A DNA stretch of 64,000 nt, taken from positions 1 through 64,000 of the forward strand of contig NZ_UFRM01000001.1 of the NCBI RefSeq assembly GCF_900444945.1, read 5' to 3'. This stretch comes from Actinobacillus lignieresii (GTDB lineage: Bacteria; Pseudomonadota; Gammaproteobacteria; Enterobacterales; Pasteurellaceae). Positions within the stretch are counted from its first letter, which is position 1, and every line of letters begins with the position of its first letter. Shown piece by piece: positions 28,575-38,322 of the stretch. The translations under genes were made by a program, and so were the position numbers. The notes below the pieces were generated by a model that saw only the letters and a list, made by a program, of their open reading frames with translations, was not told the DNA's origin and searched no databases.

Positions 28575-30248
28575 ATGCTTACTCATTTAACGGTTAATAA
28601 TTTTGCAATTGTTCGTCACTTAACATTAGAGCTGAATGAAGGTATGTCCGTGATTACCGGCGAAACCGGGGCGGGTAAGTCCATTGCGATTGATGCGTTA
28701 AGCCTTTGTCTCGGCTATCGTTCGGAAAGCAGTATGATTCGTCATGGTGCGGATAAAGCGGATATTACCGCAACCTTTAGTATGCAAGCGACTAGCCCGG
28801 CTTATTTATGGTTGAAACAACATGAATTACTGGATGAAGATAATCCGCAAGAATGCATTTTACGCCGTATGATTAACCAAGAGGGACGTTCTAAGGCATT
28901 TGTAAACAATCGTCCGTTACCGATTTCTCATCTACGAGAGTTAGGCCAATATCTGATTCATTTGAACGGTCAGCACGCACCGCAATTATTATTAAAAAGT
29001 GAGTATCAGTTGGAGGTATTAGATAACTATGCCGGTATCTATAGTTTGTTAAATGAAATGAGTAGCCAATACCAGCGTTGGAAGAAATTACATCAGCAAG
29101 TGAAAAATTTCCGCCAACAGTGCCAAGAGAATGAGGCTCGTAAACAGCTGCTGCAATATCAAGTAGATGAGCTAGATGAGTTTGCGATTAAGCAAGGTGA
29201 ATTTGAGGAAATGGAAGAAACGCATAGCCGGTTATCCAATTCCGAAGCATTAACCGCATTATCCCAAGAGGTGACTGATTTACTGAGCGAAAGTGAACTA
29301 AATGTCGATTCAATGTTATATAAGGCGATTCGTCATTTAGAAGATTTAGTCGAGGTTGATTCACGTTATCAATCGGCACTAAATATGTTAAATGAAGCAC
29401 TTATTCAGGTTCAGGAAGCCAGTTCCGAGGTGAGTGATTTAGCCGGCAAAATAGAGCAAGATCCGGATTTACTCAATGAGTTGGATATACGTATTAGTAA
29501 GACGCTTCAATTAGCCCGTAAGCACCATGTATTGCCGGAGAATTTATGGCAACATCACGAATTTATTCAGCAAGAATTACAAAAACTGGAGGATTTTGCC
29601 GGAAATGAAGAACAGTTAATTGCGGATGAGCAAGCGGCTCATCAACAGTCTATTAAGCTGGCTGAGCAAATTTATCAAAAGCGTCTTGAGGCAGGTAAAA
29701 AATTAGCTGAGCAAGTGACGGCACAAATTAAACGTCTTTCAATGGAAAACGGCGAGTTCTTTATTGATGTTCAGCATGATGCAAAAAGATTATCAAGTAA
29801 CGGGGCTGATGTTGTTGAATTTAATTTGCGCAGTAATTTAGGGCAACAGGCTCAGCCGTTAGCTAAAATCGCTTCCGGCGGTGAGTTATCACGTATTTCC
29901 TTGGCTGTACAGGTGTTGACGGCAAATAAATTATCCACACCGACAATTATTTTTGATGAGGTGGATGTTGGGATTAGCGGCCCGACAGCCACCATAGTCG
30001 GTAAGCTGTTACGCCAATTAGGTAAGAAATGTCAGGTGCTTTGCGTGACACATTTACCGCAGGTAGCAAGCTATGGGCATCACCATTTTAATGTGCAAAA
30101 GTATGTGGAAAATAATCAGACGGAAACTCAAATGTCGTTATTAACCCAAGCGGAACGCGTTCAGGTCTTAGCAAGATTATTAGGTGGAAGTAAGATTACC
30201 GATACGGTGCTTGCTAATGCACAGGAAATGCTAGATTTAGTTGAATAA
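28575..30248 (+). CDS. recN: DNA repair protein RecN
   Basis: RecN is an SMC-like ATPase that helps repair double-strand breaks. The chosen ATG 28575 (after ACAGGTG) gives the typical MLTHLTVNNFAIVRHL; the open frame extends 25 codons upstream through the promoter region and is rejected. The 557-residue product has Walker A GETGAGKS near 30, central coiled coils (about 150-360), the signature SGGELSRISLA and Walker B TIIFDEVDVGISG. It is single-gene and SOS-regulated, with an uptake-signal terminator behind it. Confidence 0.96.
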   Translation: MLTHLTVNNFAIVRHLTLELNEGMSVITGETGAGKSIAIDALSLCLGYRSESSMIRHGADKADITATFSMQATSPAYLWLKQHELLDEDNPQECILRRMINQEGRSKAFVNNRPLPISHLRELGQYLIHLNGQHAPQLLLKSEYQLEVLDNYAGIYSLLNEMSSQYQRWKKLHQQVKNFRQQCQENEARKQLLQYQVDELDEFAIKQGEFEEMEETHSRLSNSEALTALSQEVTDLLSESELNVDSMLYKAIRHLEDLVEVDSRYQSALNMLNEALIQVQEASSEVSDLAGKIEQDPDLLNELDIRISKTLQLARKHHVLPENLWQHHEFIQQELQKLEDFAGNEEQLIADEQAAHQQSIKLAEQIYQKRLEAGKKLAEQVTAQIKRLSMENGEFFIDVQHDAKRLSSNGADVVEFNLRSNLGQQAQPLAKIASGGELSRISLAVQVLTANKLSTPTIIFDEVDVGISGPTATIVGKLLRQLGKKCQVLCVTHLPQVASYGHHHFNVQKYVENNQTETQMSLLTQAERVQVLARLLGGSKITDTVLANAQEMLDLVE

Positions 30249-30282
30249 CATCACTGAGTAACATAGTCAAATTAAACGAAAT

Positions 30283-30347
30283 AAGCGGTCGTTTTTTTAG
30301 AGAGCAACGCAATTTTTGCAAAGTTTTCCTAAAAAAAACGACCGCTT
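30283..30347. terminator. Uptake-signal inverted pair between recN and ABC transporter
   Basis: AAGCGGTCGTTTTTTTAG (30283-30300) pairs with its complement at 30329-30347. It lies between convergent recN (+) and the transporter operon (-), so it can serve both. Confidence 0.8.
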
Positions 30348-30390
30348 GTTGTTATGATTCGTCAGTATGAATCAGCTATTTTCTGAAGCG

Positions 30391-31794
30391 CTAAACAAAC
30401 TGAGTTAAATCAATTACTTTATCGCAGCTTTTCTCAATCAAATAGGGATCATGACTCACAATCACTAATGCACATTTACGTTGGCGACATTGATTGATTA
30501 ATAACTCAATCGTTTCTTTTTGCGTGATCGGATCTAAGCGAGAAGTGACTTCATCGGCAAAAAGTAATACCGGCTCAAGCAATAATGCACGTAAGATCGC
30601 AACCCGTTGTAATTCTCCGCCTGAGACGTTTTCCGCATTACGGGCGAGAATTTCCGGAGCAAGTGCTAGCTGTTGCAGTAAAGTTGGAATTTGCGAACGA
30701 TCTAACTTATGTTTATTAATCACATCATCCAAAAGTGTTTGTAAGCTGACGGTCGGCGCAAATGCTTCCGGTGGATCTTGGTATAGTTTTAGCACCTGAT
30801 GTTTTTTATGTTGCCGGCTGTGCCAGATTACCTCGCCCGATTTAGGCTTAAGCAAACCGCATAACACATCAGCGAGCGTACTTTTGCCGATACCGCTGTG
30901 TCCGACAACGCCTAGGATTTCGCCTTGGTGTAAGTCAAATGAAAGTCCGCTGAAAAGTGTGCGTTTACCTCGTGCAACACTCAGGTTTTTCACCGAAACA
31001 AGCGGTTGATTTTTTGCAAAATTTTGCGAATTTTCGACCGCTTGCCAATGTATCGGATCGGCGGAAATCAAGGCTTTTGTATATGGATGCTGCGGGTCGG
31101 CAAGCAATGTCTCTGCTGCACCTTTTTCTAGTAATTGGCCCTTTTTCATCACTAAGATTTCGCCGCCTAATTGTTCGGCAACGTCAATATCGTGCGTGAT
31201 GGTAAGCAAACCGCCTTGTTGCTGATAAGCCTGTTTGAGTAATTGAATCACATTTGCCTTGCTTTTCGGATCAAGCCCTTTGGTCGGTTCATCTGCTAAC
31301 AAAATTTTACCGCCGGCAGCGGTAGCGATAGCAAAAGAAGCGCGTTGAGCCATACCGCCGGAGAGTTGGTGCGGATAGGCGGTTTCCCATGCTTTTAAAC
31401 CTAAATGCTCAAGGGTTTTTTTACCCTCATTTTTTGCCGCTTGTTTATCTTTTTTAGCAACAAAAGTAAAACTTTCCCAAAGCTGTTTACCTATCGTCAT
31501 AATCGGGTCAAGAGAACGACGAGGTTCTTGCGGCAACATTACCAACGTTTTACCCCAAAGCGATTCGAGCTGTGTGTTCTCGGTTTTGCCATTTTCTACA
31601 AAAATTTGACCGCTTGCTTCCAACTCTTTCGGTAAAGCACCCATAATCGCTTGAATCAGCAGGCTTTTCCCTGAGCCGGTTTCACCGAGAATCGTGATAT
31701 TTTTACCTTGTTCTAGCGTTAAACTTATCGGCTCAACTAAAGTTAAACCTGTAGTGGTTTTTACCCCAACATTTTCAATTCGTAGCAGTGCCAT
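30391..31794 (-). CDS. Peptide/nickel-family ABC transporter, fused double ATPase subunit
   Basis: One 467-residue chain holds two ABC ATPase domains that are separate proteins (DppD and DppF type) in most relatives. Domain 1 has Walker A GETGSGKS, signature LSGGMAQR and Walker B ILLADEPTKGLD. Domain 2 has GHSGIGKS, VSGGELQR and LLFADEVTSRLD. It is the last gene of the operon, and its start overlaps the stop of the upstream permease gene. It would energise import by the two permeases and the lipoprotein. The family handles di/oligopeptides, nickel or metallophores; the substrate cannot be read from the sequence. Confidence 0.9.
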   Translation of the reverse strand: MALLRIENVGVKTTTGLTLVEPISLTLEQGKNITILGETGSGKSLLIQAIMGALPKELEASGQIFVENGKTENTQLESLWGKTLVMLPQEPRRSLDPIMTIGKQLWESFTFVAKKDKQAAKNEGKKTLEHLGLKAWETAYPHQLSGGMAQRASFAIATAAGGKILLADEPTKGLDPKSKANVIQLLKQAYQQQGGLLTITHDIDVAEQLGGEILVMKKGQLLEKGAAETLLADPQHPYTKALISADPIHWQAVENSQNFAKNQPLVSVKNLSVARGKRTLFSGLSFDLHQGEILGVVGHSGIGKSTLADVLCGLLKPKSGEVIWHSRQHKKHQVLKLYQDPPEAFAPTVSLQTLLDDVINKHKLDRSQIPTLLQQLALAPEILARNAENVSGGELQRVAILRALLLEPVLLFADEVTSRLDPITQKETIELLINQCRQRKCALVIVSHDPYLIEKSCDKVIDLTQFV

Positions 31795-32579
31795 TATTTT
31801 ACTCTCCCGGATAACAGTTGAAGGCTAAGTACCATTAAAAAGACTGCAATGACCGGCTGCATAAAGACCCAAGGGGCTTCATAGTAGTAAGGAAATAATT
31901 CGGTCATCATTAAACCTAATTCGGCTGTAGGTGGACGTAGGCCCACATTTACAAATCCGAGAGTGGCTAATGCCAGAATTGCATTACCGAGCGAGAAGGC
32001 ACTTAAGGTTACAATAAGCGGTAGCAAACGGGGTAAAAGATGACGTTTAAAGCTATAAACTAATCCCATGCCCATTAAGCGAGAAGATTCGATTTCAGCA
32101 CTGGAAGCAAGTGTTTGGCTGACTGCTCGAATTACACGGAAAAACTCTACCCACATTACCAAAGCGATACCTAAATAGAGTGTCCAAAATGATCCCGGTG
32201 ATAATGAGGCAAAGAGTAGAATCAATAACAATCCGGGTAACGCCATCACCAAATCGCAGATAAAGCTAAATAGTCGGTCAAGCCATCCACCGAAAAAGCC
32301 GGCTAGAATACCAAATACTAGTCCGGCAATTAATGCACAAAATACACTAAATAGCGATAGACCGAATGATAAACGAATCGCCGAAGCAAGGCGAGCAAGC
32401 ATATCTCTACCGAGATGATCGGTGCCGAGCCAAGCAAACTCATCAGGTTTAGCAAGCATATTACCAAGATCTTGGAAGCCAATATCCATCGGGTAAAAAT
32501 AAGGCTGTAAAAAGGCAAAAGCGAGTAATATAGTAAGAATTATCGCCCCTATTTTTTGGCTAAATGTCATTTTATTCAT
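31794..32579 (-). CDS. Peptide/nickel-family ABC transporter permease (DppC/NikC type)
   Basis: This 261-residue inner-membrane protein has about six helices and the DppC/OppC/NikC-type pattern. That pattern includes the early AWLGTDHLGRDMLARL motif and a central EAA-type loop (SRLMGMGLVYSFKRHLLPRLLPLI) that docks on the ATPase. It starts 2 bases after the stop of the first permease and overlaps the ATPase gene by one base, so the three are surely one operon. It is slightly short for the family. Substrate unknown. Confidence 0.88.
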   Translation of the reverse strand: MNKMTFSQKIGAIILTILLAFAFLQPYFYPMDIGFQDLGNMLAKPDEFAWLGTDHLGRDMLARLASAIRLSFGLSLFSVFCALIAGLVFGILAGFFGGWLDRLFSFICDLVMALPGLLLILLFASLSPGSFWTLYLGIALVMWVEFFRVIRAVSQTLASSAEIESSRLMGMGLVYSFKRHLLPRLLPLIVTLSAFSLGNAILALATLGFVNVGLRPPTAELGLMMTELFPYYYEAPWVFMQPVIAVFLMVLSLQLLSGRVK

Positions 32580-32581
32580 TG

Positions 32582-33529
32582 TTATTCTCCATGACGTTTA
32601 TGGGTAATTCGCGGGTCAATCCACGTACTCAGCATATCTGCGCACATATTTAACAGTACGAATAAACCGCCCATCACCAGAGATGTACCTTGGATCATCG
32701 GCACATCTCGAGCAATAATGGCGTGTACTAAAGCGTGTCCGCTGCCCGGCCAAGCGAAGAGACTTTCTACCACGACCACACCTTCAATCAGATAAACCAG
32801 CTGTACCGCATGGTAAGCAATGACCGGAATCGCAATATTGCGGATACCGTGGCGGGTAAAAGTTTGCCATTTTGAAAGCCCCTTTAAGCGCGCAAATTGG
32901 TAATATTCGGATTGTTTTACCTGTAACATTGCGGCACGTGTCACACGAACAGAAACCGCACTTAAACCTAATGCCAAAGTAAAAGCCGGTAAAACAAAAT
33001 GTTGCCATTTACCGTAACCGCCGGCAGGCAGCCAACGTAATGTCGCCGAAAAGAGCGTAATCAGTCCGATAGCGATAATAAATGCCGGTACGGAGCGAAA
33101 CAGCGTGCTGAATACCAAGGTAAAGCGGTCAAAAAAGCCGTTTTCTTTGCGAGCGGCAAGTACACCAAGAATCGGACCAATCATAATTGCCATAACGAGC
33201 GCAACCAGAGCAAGACTAAGTGTATGCCCGAATTGATGGGCAATTTCACTCCAAACCGAATCGCCGGTAACTAAAGATTTACCTAAATTAAGTTGTAAAA
33301 GATCAAGTAGCCAGTTGCCGTAGCTTTGCCACCAAGGTTGATCTAGTCCTAATTCGGTACGAACTAAATCGGCGGCGGCACTATCGACTTGATCATAACC
33401 GTAACGACTTGCCGCAATACGATAAGCCATATCGCCGGAGAGTTGTCGTGTCAAAATAAAAGTAAGCGTGCCGACCGACCAAATCACTAAAATAATTTGC
33501 AGTAGGCGTCTGAAAATAATCTTAAGCAT
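32582..33529 (-). CDS. Peptide/nickel-family ABC transporter permease (DppB/NikB type)
   Basis: This 315-residue inner-membrane protein has the DppB/OppB/NikB layout: an N-terminal helix in MLKIIFRRLLQIILVIWSVGTLTFIL, the ELGLDQPWWQSYGNWL periplasmic segment, and an EAA-type loop (FARLKGLSKWQTFTRHGIRNIAIPVIA). It ends with WIDPRITHK, typical of the family. It follows the binding-protein gene after a 93-base gap carrying a terminator-like hairpin, which probably sets its lower expression. Confidence 0.9.
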   Translation of the reverse strand: MLKIIFRRLLQIILVIWSVGTLTFILTRQLSGDMAYRIAASRYGYDQVDSAAADLVRTELGLDQPWWQSYGNWLLDLLQLNLGKSLVTGDSVWSEIAHQFGHTLSLALVALVMAIMIGPILGVLAARKENGFFDRFTLVFSTLFRSVPAFIIAIGLITLFSATLRWLPAGGYGKWQHFVLPAFTLALGLSAVSVRVTRAAMLQVKQSEYYQFARLKGLSKWQTFTRHGIRNIAIPVIAYHAVQLVYLIEGVVVVESLFAWPGSGHALVHAIIARDVPMIQGTSLVMGGLFVLLNMCADMLSTWIDPRITHKRHGE

Positions 33530-33553
33530 ATTTTTAACCGTGAGAATTCATAT

Positions 33554-33603
33554 AAAAAACACGGAAAGCGGCTTAAATTTGTATGCTGTTTTCCGTGTTT
33601 TTA
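33554..33603 (-). terminator. Terminator-like hairpin inside the ABC transporter operon
   Basis: AAAAACACGGAAA (33555-33567) pairs with TTTCCGTGTTTTT (33590-33602). On the minus strand it lies directly after the binding-protein gene and is followed by a T-run, so it fits an attenuator that yields more binding protein than permease. Confidence 0.8.
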
Positions 33604-33622
33604 ATGCTAAATTTTTATCATG

Positions 33623-35197
33623 TTATTTTGTGAGTTTTTCTAAAAAGAATCTTCTTTCGAATGTATCTAGCGTAACGCCTTTCATCTCATTATGTGTTGC
33701 GACATTTTGCTGATAATACACAATTGGAATAATCGGTAATTCATCATGAATGATTCGGCTAACCGTTTGTTTTAACTGCTTAGCTTTTTGCGGATCACGT
33801 TCCGTTTCGATTTTCTCTAACGTTTGTGCTAATTGTTCATTGCTCCAGTTCATTACACCCCAGTCGCTGCCGCCTTTGGCATAATCCTGTACGATTACAC
33901 CGAACGGATCGATGGTTTTACCATAGTTCAACGCATAGAGTGCCATTTCTAAGCTACCGTCTTTATGACCGGCAGGAATTTCACTCGAATTGCCGACAGA
34001 AACATTGACATCAATACCAATCTCTCGCCATTGTGCTTGGAGAATAGTCGCAATAATCGGTAATTCCGGACGATCCGAGAAGGTTCTTAAGGTAAAGCTG
34101 AACGGCTTTCCTTCTTTATCGGTTAATTTGCCTTCGCTATTGAATTGATATCCGGCAGCGGTTAAATTTTGTTTGATTTTTGCAATATCAACGCTTTCGT
34201 CTTTATTTTCCACACGCCAATCGGCAAAGGCTTTCGGTAAGATTTGATCCGCCGCACCGTCTTTAATTTTTAACACTTGTTCGGCAATCGCCTTACGGTT
34301 AATTGCCTGTGAAAGTGCTTGGCGAATTGTTAAATCTTTAAAGAACGGTTTAGCCGCATCCATCTTCATTTGAATCGTACGAGCGATAGAACCGCTGGTA
34401 ACAGTTAAATTCGGATCGGTTTTTAAACGTGCGACACTGGCGGTATCTAAATTAAATACTAATGAACTTGCATCGCTTTGTGCCATTAATACACGAGTTT
34501 CACTACGGCTGCTGGCTAAATAATTTGCATGAAGGACCTTCGGTTTTTCTCCCCAGTATTGCTCAAAACGAACCGCTTCAATTTTTTGCGGTGCTTCGAC
34601 TTTGGTCGCTTTAAAAGCACCGGTACCGATTAATTTTACCACTTCGTTTTTTTCATTAAATGCTTCGTCCGCTAAAATAATGGTGGAATAGTGCGTTAAA
34701 AAAGATGGGAAGGGTACGAACGATTTCGTGAGTTTAAATTTAACTTGGTTGTCCCCTAATGCACTGATCTCTTGGATAAAGGCTTTTTGTAGAATGCTCG
34801 GTTGCGCCATTAATAAATTGAGATTTTTGGCTACGGTTTGCGCATTTACTTTTTCACCGTTATGGAAGGTTGCATCACGTAGAGTAAAAGTCCACTCGGT
34901 TGCGTCTTCATTACTTTGCCATTCTGTTGCCAATCCCGGAATCAATTCGCCTTTTTCATTCGCTTCAACTAAAGTTTCGGCTAAGTTCATTCGTTGGAAA
35001 ATAACGCCGGATTGAGTCGGATGCAAACTGTTTAGCTCCCAAGGCGCAATTACGGTGACTTGAGTTAATTCGTTGTTTTTTAAGTTTTTAACTTCGCTTT
35101 CTTTATTATTTTGCGGATTGTTTTGTGTAACGGATTTATCTTCGCAACCTACGATAAATAATGTGGTTGCCAGTAACGGAAGTAGCCATTTTTTCAT
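33623..35197 (-). CDS. Peptide/nickel-family ABC transporter substrate-binding lipoprotein
   Basis: This 524-residue protein has a lipoprotein signal peptide with lipobox FIVGC (lipidated Cys18) and an Asn/Lys-rich linker (about 20-45). The cluster C solute-binding fold follows (SBP_bac_5 type: ELIPGLATEW...TEWTFTLRDATFHNGE, GTGAF, YWGEKPK, IRQALSQAINRKAIAEQVL). Closest family ideas are NikA/DppA/OppA. The sequence WELNSLHPT near the mature start and its short loops recall nickel/metallophore binders, but this is inference. It heads the four-gene minus-strand operon and is followed by an attenuator-like hairpin. Confidence 0.87.
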   Translation of the reverse strand: MKKWLLPLLATTLFIVGCEDKSVTQNNPQNNKESEVKNLKNNELTQVTVIAPWELNSLHPTQSGVIFQRMNLAETLVEANEKGELIPGLATEWQSNEDATEWTFTLRDATFHNGEKVNAQTVAKNLNLLMAQPSILQKAFIQEISALGDNQVKFKLTKSFVPFPSFLTHYSTIILADEAFNEKNEVVKLIGTGAFKATKVEAPQKIEAVRFEQYWGEKPKVLHANYLASSRSETRVLMAQSDASSLVFNLDTASVARLKTDPNLTVTSGSIARTIQMKMDAAKPFFKDLTIRQALSQAINRKAIAEQVLKIKDGAADQILPKAFADWRVENKDESVDIAKIKQNLTAAGYQFNSEGKLTDKEGKPFSFTLRTFSDRPELPIIATILQAQWREIGIDVNVSVGNSSEIPAGHKDGSLEMALYALNYGKTIDPFGVIVQDYAKGGSDWGVMNWSNEQLAQTLEKIETERDPQKAKQLKQTVSRIIHDELPIIPIVYYQQNVATHNEMKGVTLDTFERRFFLEKLTK

Positions 35198-35337
35198 TAG
35201 AAATTCCCTTGTTTTTAGTCAAGTATTTAATAGCGCGGCAATTCTAGCATAAAACCATAAAAAAATAATAGCTATTAATCTATTAAATCAATAAAAAAAT
35301 AATGGAATAAGAAAAGAGGAGAATTAGAAGGATAAAA

Positions 35338-35378
35338 AAGCGGTCATTTTGTCGAATTTCTCTACAAAATGACCGCTT
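35338..35378. terminator. Uptake-signal inverted pair between ABC operon and prfC
   Basis: A perfect 15-bp stem, AAGCGGTCATTTTGT (35338-35352) against 35364-35378, with an 11-base loop. On the minus strand it follows prfC directly and could end its transcript. Both arms contain the uptake core. Confidence 0.82.
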
Positions 35379-35390
35379 GTTTAGCAAAGA

Positions 35391-36971
35391 TTAATGTTCG
35401 CGTGTTTTAAAGAAGTTTACATCCGGATAACGCTCTTGCGCCAGATTTAAGTTCACCATTGTCGGCGCGATATAAGTTAAGTTATCGCCGCCGTCTAATG
35501 CGAGGTTCTGCTCGTTTTTGCGTTTAAATTCCTCGAATTTTTTCGTATCGGTACACTCGACCCAGCGAGCGGTTGCAACGTTTACCGCTTCGTAAATCGC
35601 TTCCACGTTATATTCGGTTTTCAGACGAGAAACTACCACGTCAAACTGGAGTACACCGACCGCACCGACGATCAAGTCATTGTTCATTAACGGACGGAAC
35701 ACCTGTACCGCACCTTCTTCCGAAAGCTGAACTAAACCTTTTAACAATTGTTTTTGCTTGAGCGGGTCTTTCAAACGAATACGGCGGAATAGTTCCGGCG
35801 CAAAGTTCGGAATACCGGTAAATTTCATCACTTCACCTTGGGTGAAAGTATCGCCGATTTGGATCGTGCCGTGGTTATGTAAACCGATAATATCGCCGGC
35901 GTAAGCTTCTTCAGCGTGTGAACGGTCGCCCGCCATAAAGGTTAAGGCATCGGAAATCACCACATCTTTACCGATACGCACGTGTTTTAGTTTCATACCT
36001 TTTTCGTATTTGCCTGAAACAACGCGCATAAATGCCACTCGGTCACGGTGTTTTGGATCCATATTCGCTTGGATCTTAAATACGAAACCTGAGAATTTTT
36101 CTTCACTCGATTCGACCGTACGCACATCGGTTTGACGTGCTTGCGGTTTTGGCGCCCATTCGGTTAAACCGTCTAAGAAATGATCGACACCGAAGTTACC
36201 TAATGCAGTACCAAAAAATACCGGTGTGAGTTCGCCGTTAATAAATGCGTCGTGATCAAACTCGTTTGACGCACCTTGCACTAATTCTAATTCTTCACGT
36301 AACTGGTTTGCTAAATCATCGCCGACTGCGGCATCAAGTTCAGGGCTATTTAAGCCTTTAACAATACGTACTTCTTGAATGGTTGAGCCTTGACCGGATT
36401 GGTAAAGATAGGTTTCGTCTTTGGCAATATGATAGACGCCTTTAAATAATTTTCCGCAGCCGATCGGCCATGTAATCGGCGCACAACGAATTTTTAATAC
36501 GCTTTCAACTTCATCTAGTAACTCCATCGGATCACGGATATCACGGTCGAGTTTGTTCATAAAAGTTAAGATCGGCGTATCACGCAGACGAGTCACTTCC
36601 ATTAATTTGATCGTACGTTCCTCAACACCTTTTGCACTGTCGATAACCATTAAGCAGCTATCTACCGCAGTCAATGTGCGGTAAGTATCTTCGGAGAAGT
36701 CCTCGTGTCCGGGGGTATCTAATAAATTAACCAAACAATCATTGTAAGGAAATTGCATTACGGACGTTGTAATAGAGATACCACGTTGTTTTTCCATTTC
36801 CATCCAGTCGGATTTTGCGTGTGCGCTCGAGCCTTTGCCTTTTACCGAACCGGCGGTTTGGATCGCATTTCCGTAAAGTAAAACTTTTTCGGTAATCGTG
36901 GTTTTACCCGCATCGGGGTGAGAAATAATCGCAAAGGTGCGACGTTTATTGACTTCTTGTGGATATGACAT
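35391..36971 (-). CDS. prfC: Peptide chain release factor 3
   Basis: RF3 is a translational GTPase that recycles RF1/RF2 from terminated ribosomes. The 526-residue protein (E. coli 529) has G1 [10 protein letters not shown]3 [15 protein letters not shown]4 NKLD and the RF3-specific [21 protein letters not shown] switch region. It is a single gene on the minus strand, divergent from the DUF805 genes. Confidence 0.97.
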   Translation of the reverse strand: MSYPQEVNKRRTFAIISHPDAGKTTITEKVLLYGNAIQTAGSVKGKGSSAHAKSDWMEMEKQRGISITTSVMQFPYNDCLVNLLDTPGHEDFSEDTYRTLTAVDSCLMVIDSAKGVEERTIKLMEVTRLRDTPILTFMNKLDRDIRDPMELLDEVESVLKIRCAPITWPIGCGKLFKGVYHIAKDETYLYQSGQGSTIQEVRIVKGLNSPELDAAVGDDLANQLREELELVQGASNEFDHDAFINGELTPVFFGTALGNFGVDHFLDGLTEWAPKPQARQTDVRTVESSEEKFSGFVFKIQANMDPKHRDRVAFMRVVSGKYEKGMKLKHVRIGKDVVISDALTFMAGDRSHAEEAYAGDIIGLHNHGTIQIGDTFTQGEVMKFTGIPNFAPELFRRIRLKDPLKQKQLLKGLVQLSEEGAVQVFRPLMNNDLIVGAVGVLQFDVVVSRLKTEYNVEAIYEAVNVATARWVECTDTKKFEEFKRKNEQNLALDGGDNLTYIAPTMVNLNLAQERYPDVNFFKTREH

Positions 36972-37166
36972 GCTTTTCTCTAGGTTAAAATTAAAACAAA
37001 AAGGGTGGACGTGCCACCTTAAAAATATTGTTCTATTTTCGCTGATTTATGCCTTCAGAACAACCTAAGTACGCAAATTTATTCAAATTACGTGACAAGC
37101 GGTTCGATTTATTTCAAAATTTGTAAAAAGATTAAAAAATGTTCATTAAAAATAAGGGAGAGACCA

Positions 37167-37634
37167 ATGGAGTGGTGTATTTATGCGGTACGTAATACCT
37201 TTAATTATCAGGGGAGAGCGAAACGAACCGAGTTTATTTGGTTTATTTTAATTTACGAATTAAGCGATTGGGTTATTGCATTGATTGCCAAGCTTGCTTT
37301 TGCTTTACGTTTAGCGCACCTTTCCGACGATTTGCATATTTTAAATAGTCTTTTAGATATTTTATTATTGCTGCCGATGTCCAGCGTAACGGTAAGACGG
37401 CTTCATGATTTAGGCTATTCCGGCTGGTGGCAATCCTATTTATTGACGATGAATATCGTAGCTATGATACTAACTTATCTCATACCTAAACATAGCTTGA
37501 ATGCTATGTTAGATACCAAATTCGGTACGTTTTGGTCACTGCTTTTGGTCATTTATTTTATACAAATCATTTTCTTAATATTTAAGCGAGGCCAAGCGTT
37601 TACCAATCGCTACGGCAAGCAATCGCATAGTTAA
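37167..37634 (+). CDS. DUF805 family inner-membrane protein, copy 1
   Basis: This 155-residue protein of the DUF805 (YhaH/YhaI-like) family has no established biochemical role. The chosen ATG 37167 follows AAGGGAGAG. The open frame reaches back to 37092 but includes an uptake signal and lacks a ribosome site. Visible features: the N-terminal WCIYAVRNTFNYQGRAKRTEFIWF motif region, SSVTVRRLHDLGYSGWW (the strongest family motif) and about four membrane helices. A second family member follows after 46 bases; the two were probably duplicated in tandem and share a transcript. Confidence 0.88.
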   Translation: MEWCIYAVRNTFNYQGRAKRTEFIWFILIYELSDWVIALIAKLAFALRLAHLSDDLHILNSLLDILLLLPMSSVTVRRLHDLGYSGWWQSYLLTMNIVAMILTYLIPKHSLNAMLDTKFGTFWSLLLVIYFIQIIFLIFKRGQAFTNRYGKQSHS

Positions 37635-37680
37635 AATAATAAACAATTTTCATCATTTTAAATAAGGAGTCAGCGTAAAA

Positions 37681-38196
37681 ATGAATTGGTTTTTATTAGT
37701 CTTGAAGAAAACGTTTAATTTTAAAGATCGCGCCAGACGTAGAGAATACGGTTGGTTCTATTTAATTAATATTTTGATTGTGATTACGTTCAATATTTTA
37801 GTGAGCGTATGTGTCGCTATCGGATTAGAAGATCTCGGTATCGGCTTAAATTCTCTCTCGTATTTATATCAGCTGCTTACCGCCGTTACGGCAATTAGTC
37901 TTACCACGCGCCGTTTACACGATTTGGGCTGGTCGGGATGGTGGCAGTTATTGCCCTATGCCGTTGCAGTCATGTTCGGAATTGCGACAATCTTCTCTTT
38001 AGAGAAAGAATTGGGCGGTGCAATTATCGGAACGGAGTATGCGCTTTACGGTTCAACCGTTTTCGGCGGCATCGCAGTTATTGTTTTTTCGTTGTTACTT
38101 TTATTTAAAGACGGGCAACGCTTTAGCAACAAATATGGCGAAGATCCGAAAGCGGTTAAAAATAGCAATGAAGTTACAAATTCCTTAACCGTATAA
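37681..38196 (+). CDS. DUF805 family inner-membrane protein, copy 2
   Basis: This 171-residue relative of the preceding gene has NWFLLVLKKTFNFKDRARRREYGWF at the start, ISLTTRRLHDLGWSGWWQ in the middle and about four membrane helices. AAGGAG precedes the ATG. It has a longer hydrophilic C-terminal tail (YGEDPKAVKNSNEV) than copy 1. A strong terminator follows, so the pair forms a unit. Function unknown. Confidence 0.88.
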   Translation: MNWFLLVLKKTFNFKDRARRREYGWFYLINILIVITFNILVSVCVAIGLEDLGIGLNSLSYLYQLLTAVTAISLTTRRLHDLGWSGWWQLLPYAVAVMFGIATIFSLEKELGGAIIGTEYALYGSTVFGGIAVIVFSLLLLFKDGQRFSNKYGEDPKAVKNSNEVTNSLTV

Positions 38197-38209
38197 ATTC
38201 GGCGAAATC

Positions 38210-38241
38210 AGGGCATTTTCCTTGTGGAAAATGCCCTTTTT
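38210..38241 (+). terminator. Intrinsic terminator after DUF805 pair
   Basis: A perfect 12-bp stem, AGGGCATTTTCC/GGAAAATGCCCT (38210-38221 and 38226-38237), with loop TTGT and a T-run. Confidence 0.92.
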
Positions 38242-38322
38242 GCCTACAATAATAACTTTTCATTTTAGGTTAGGGCTTTTTCCCGTTAATCGAGTAGGAC
38301 AGATAATTAAATAGGACAGAAA

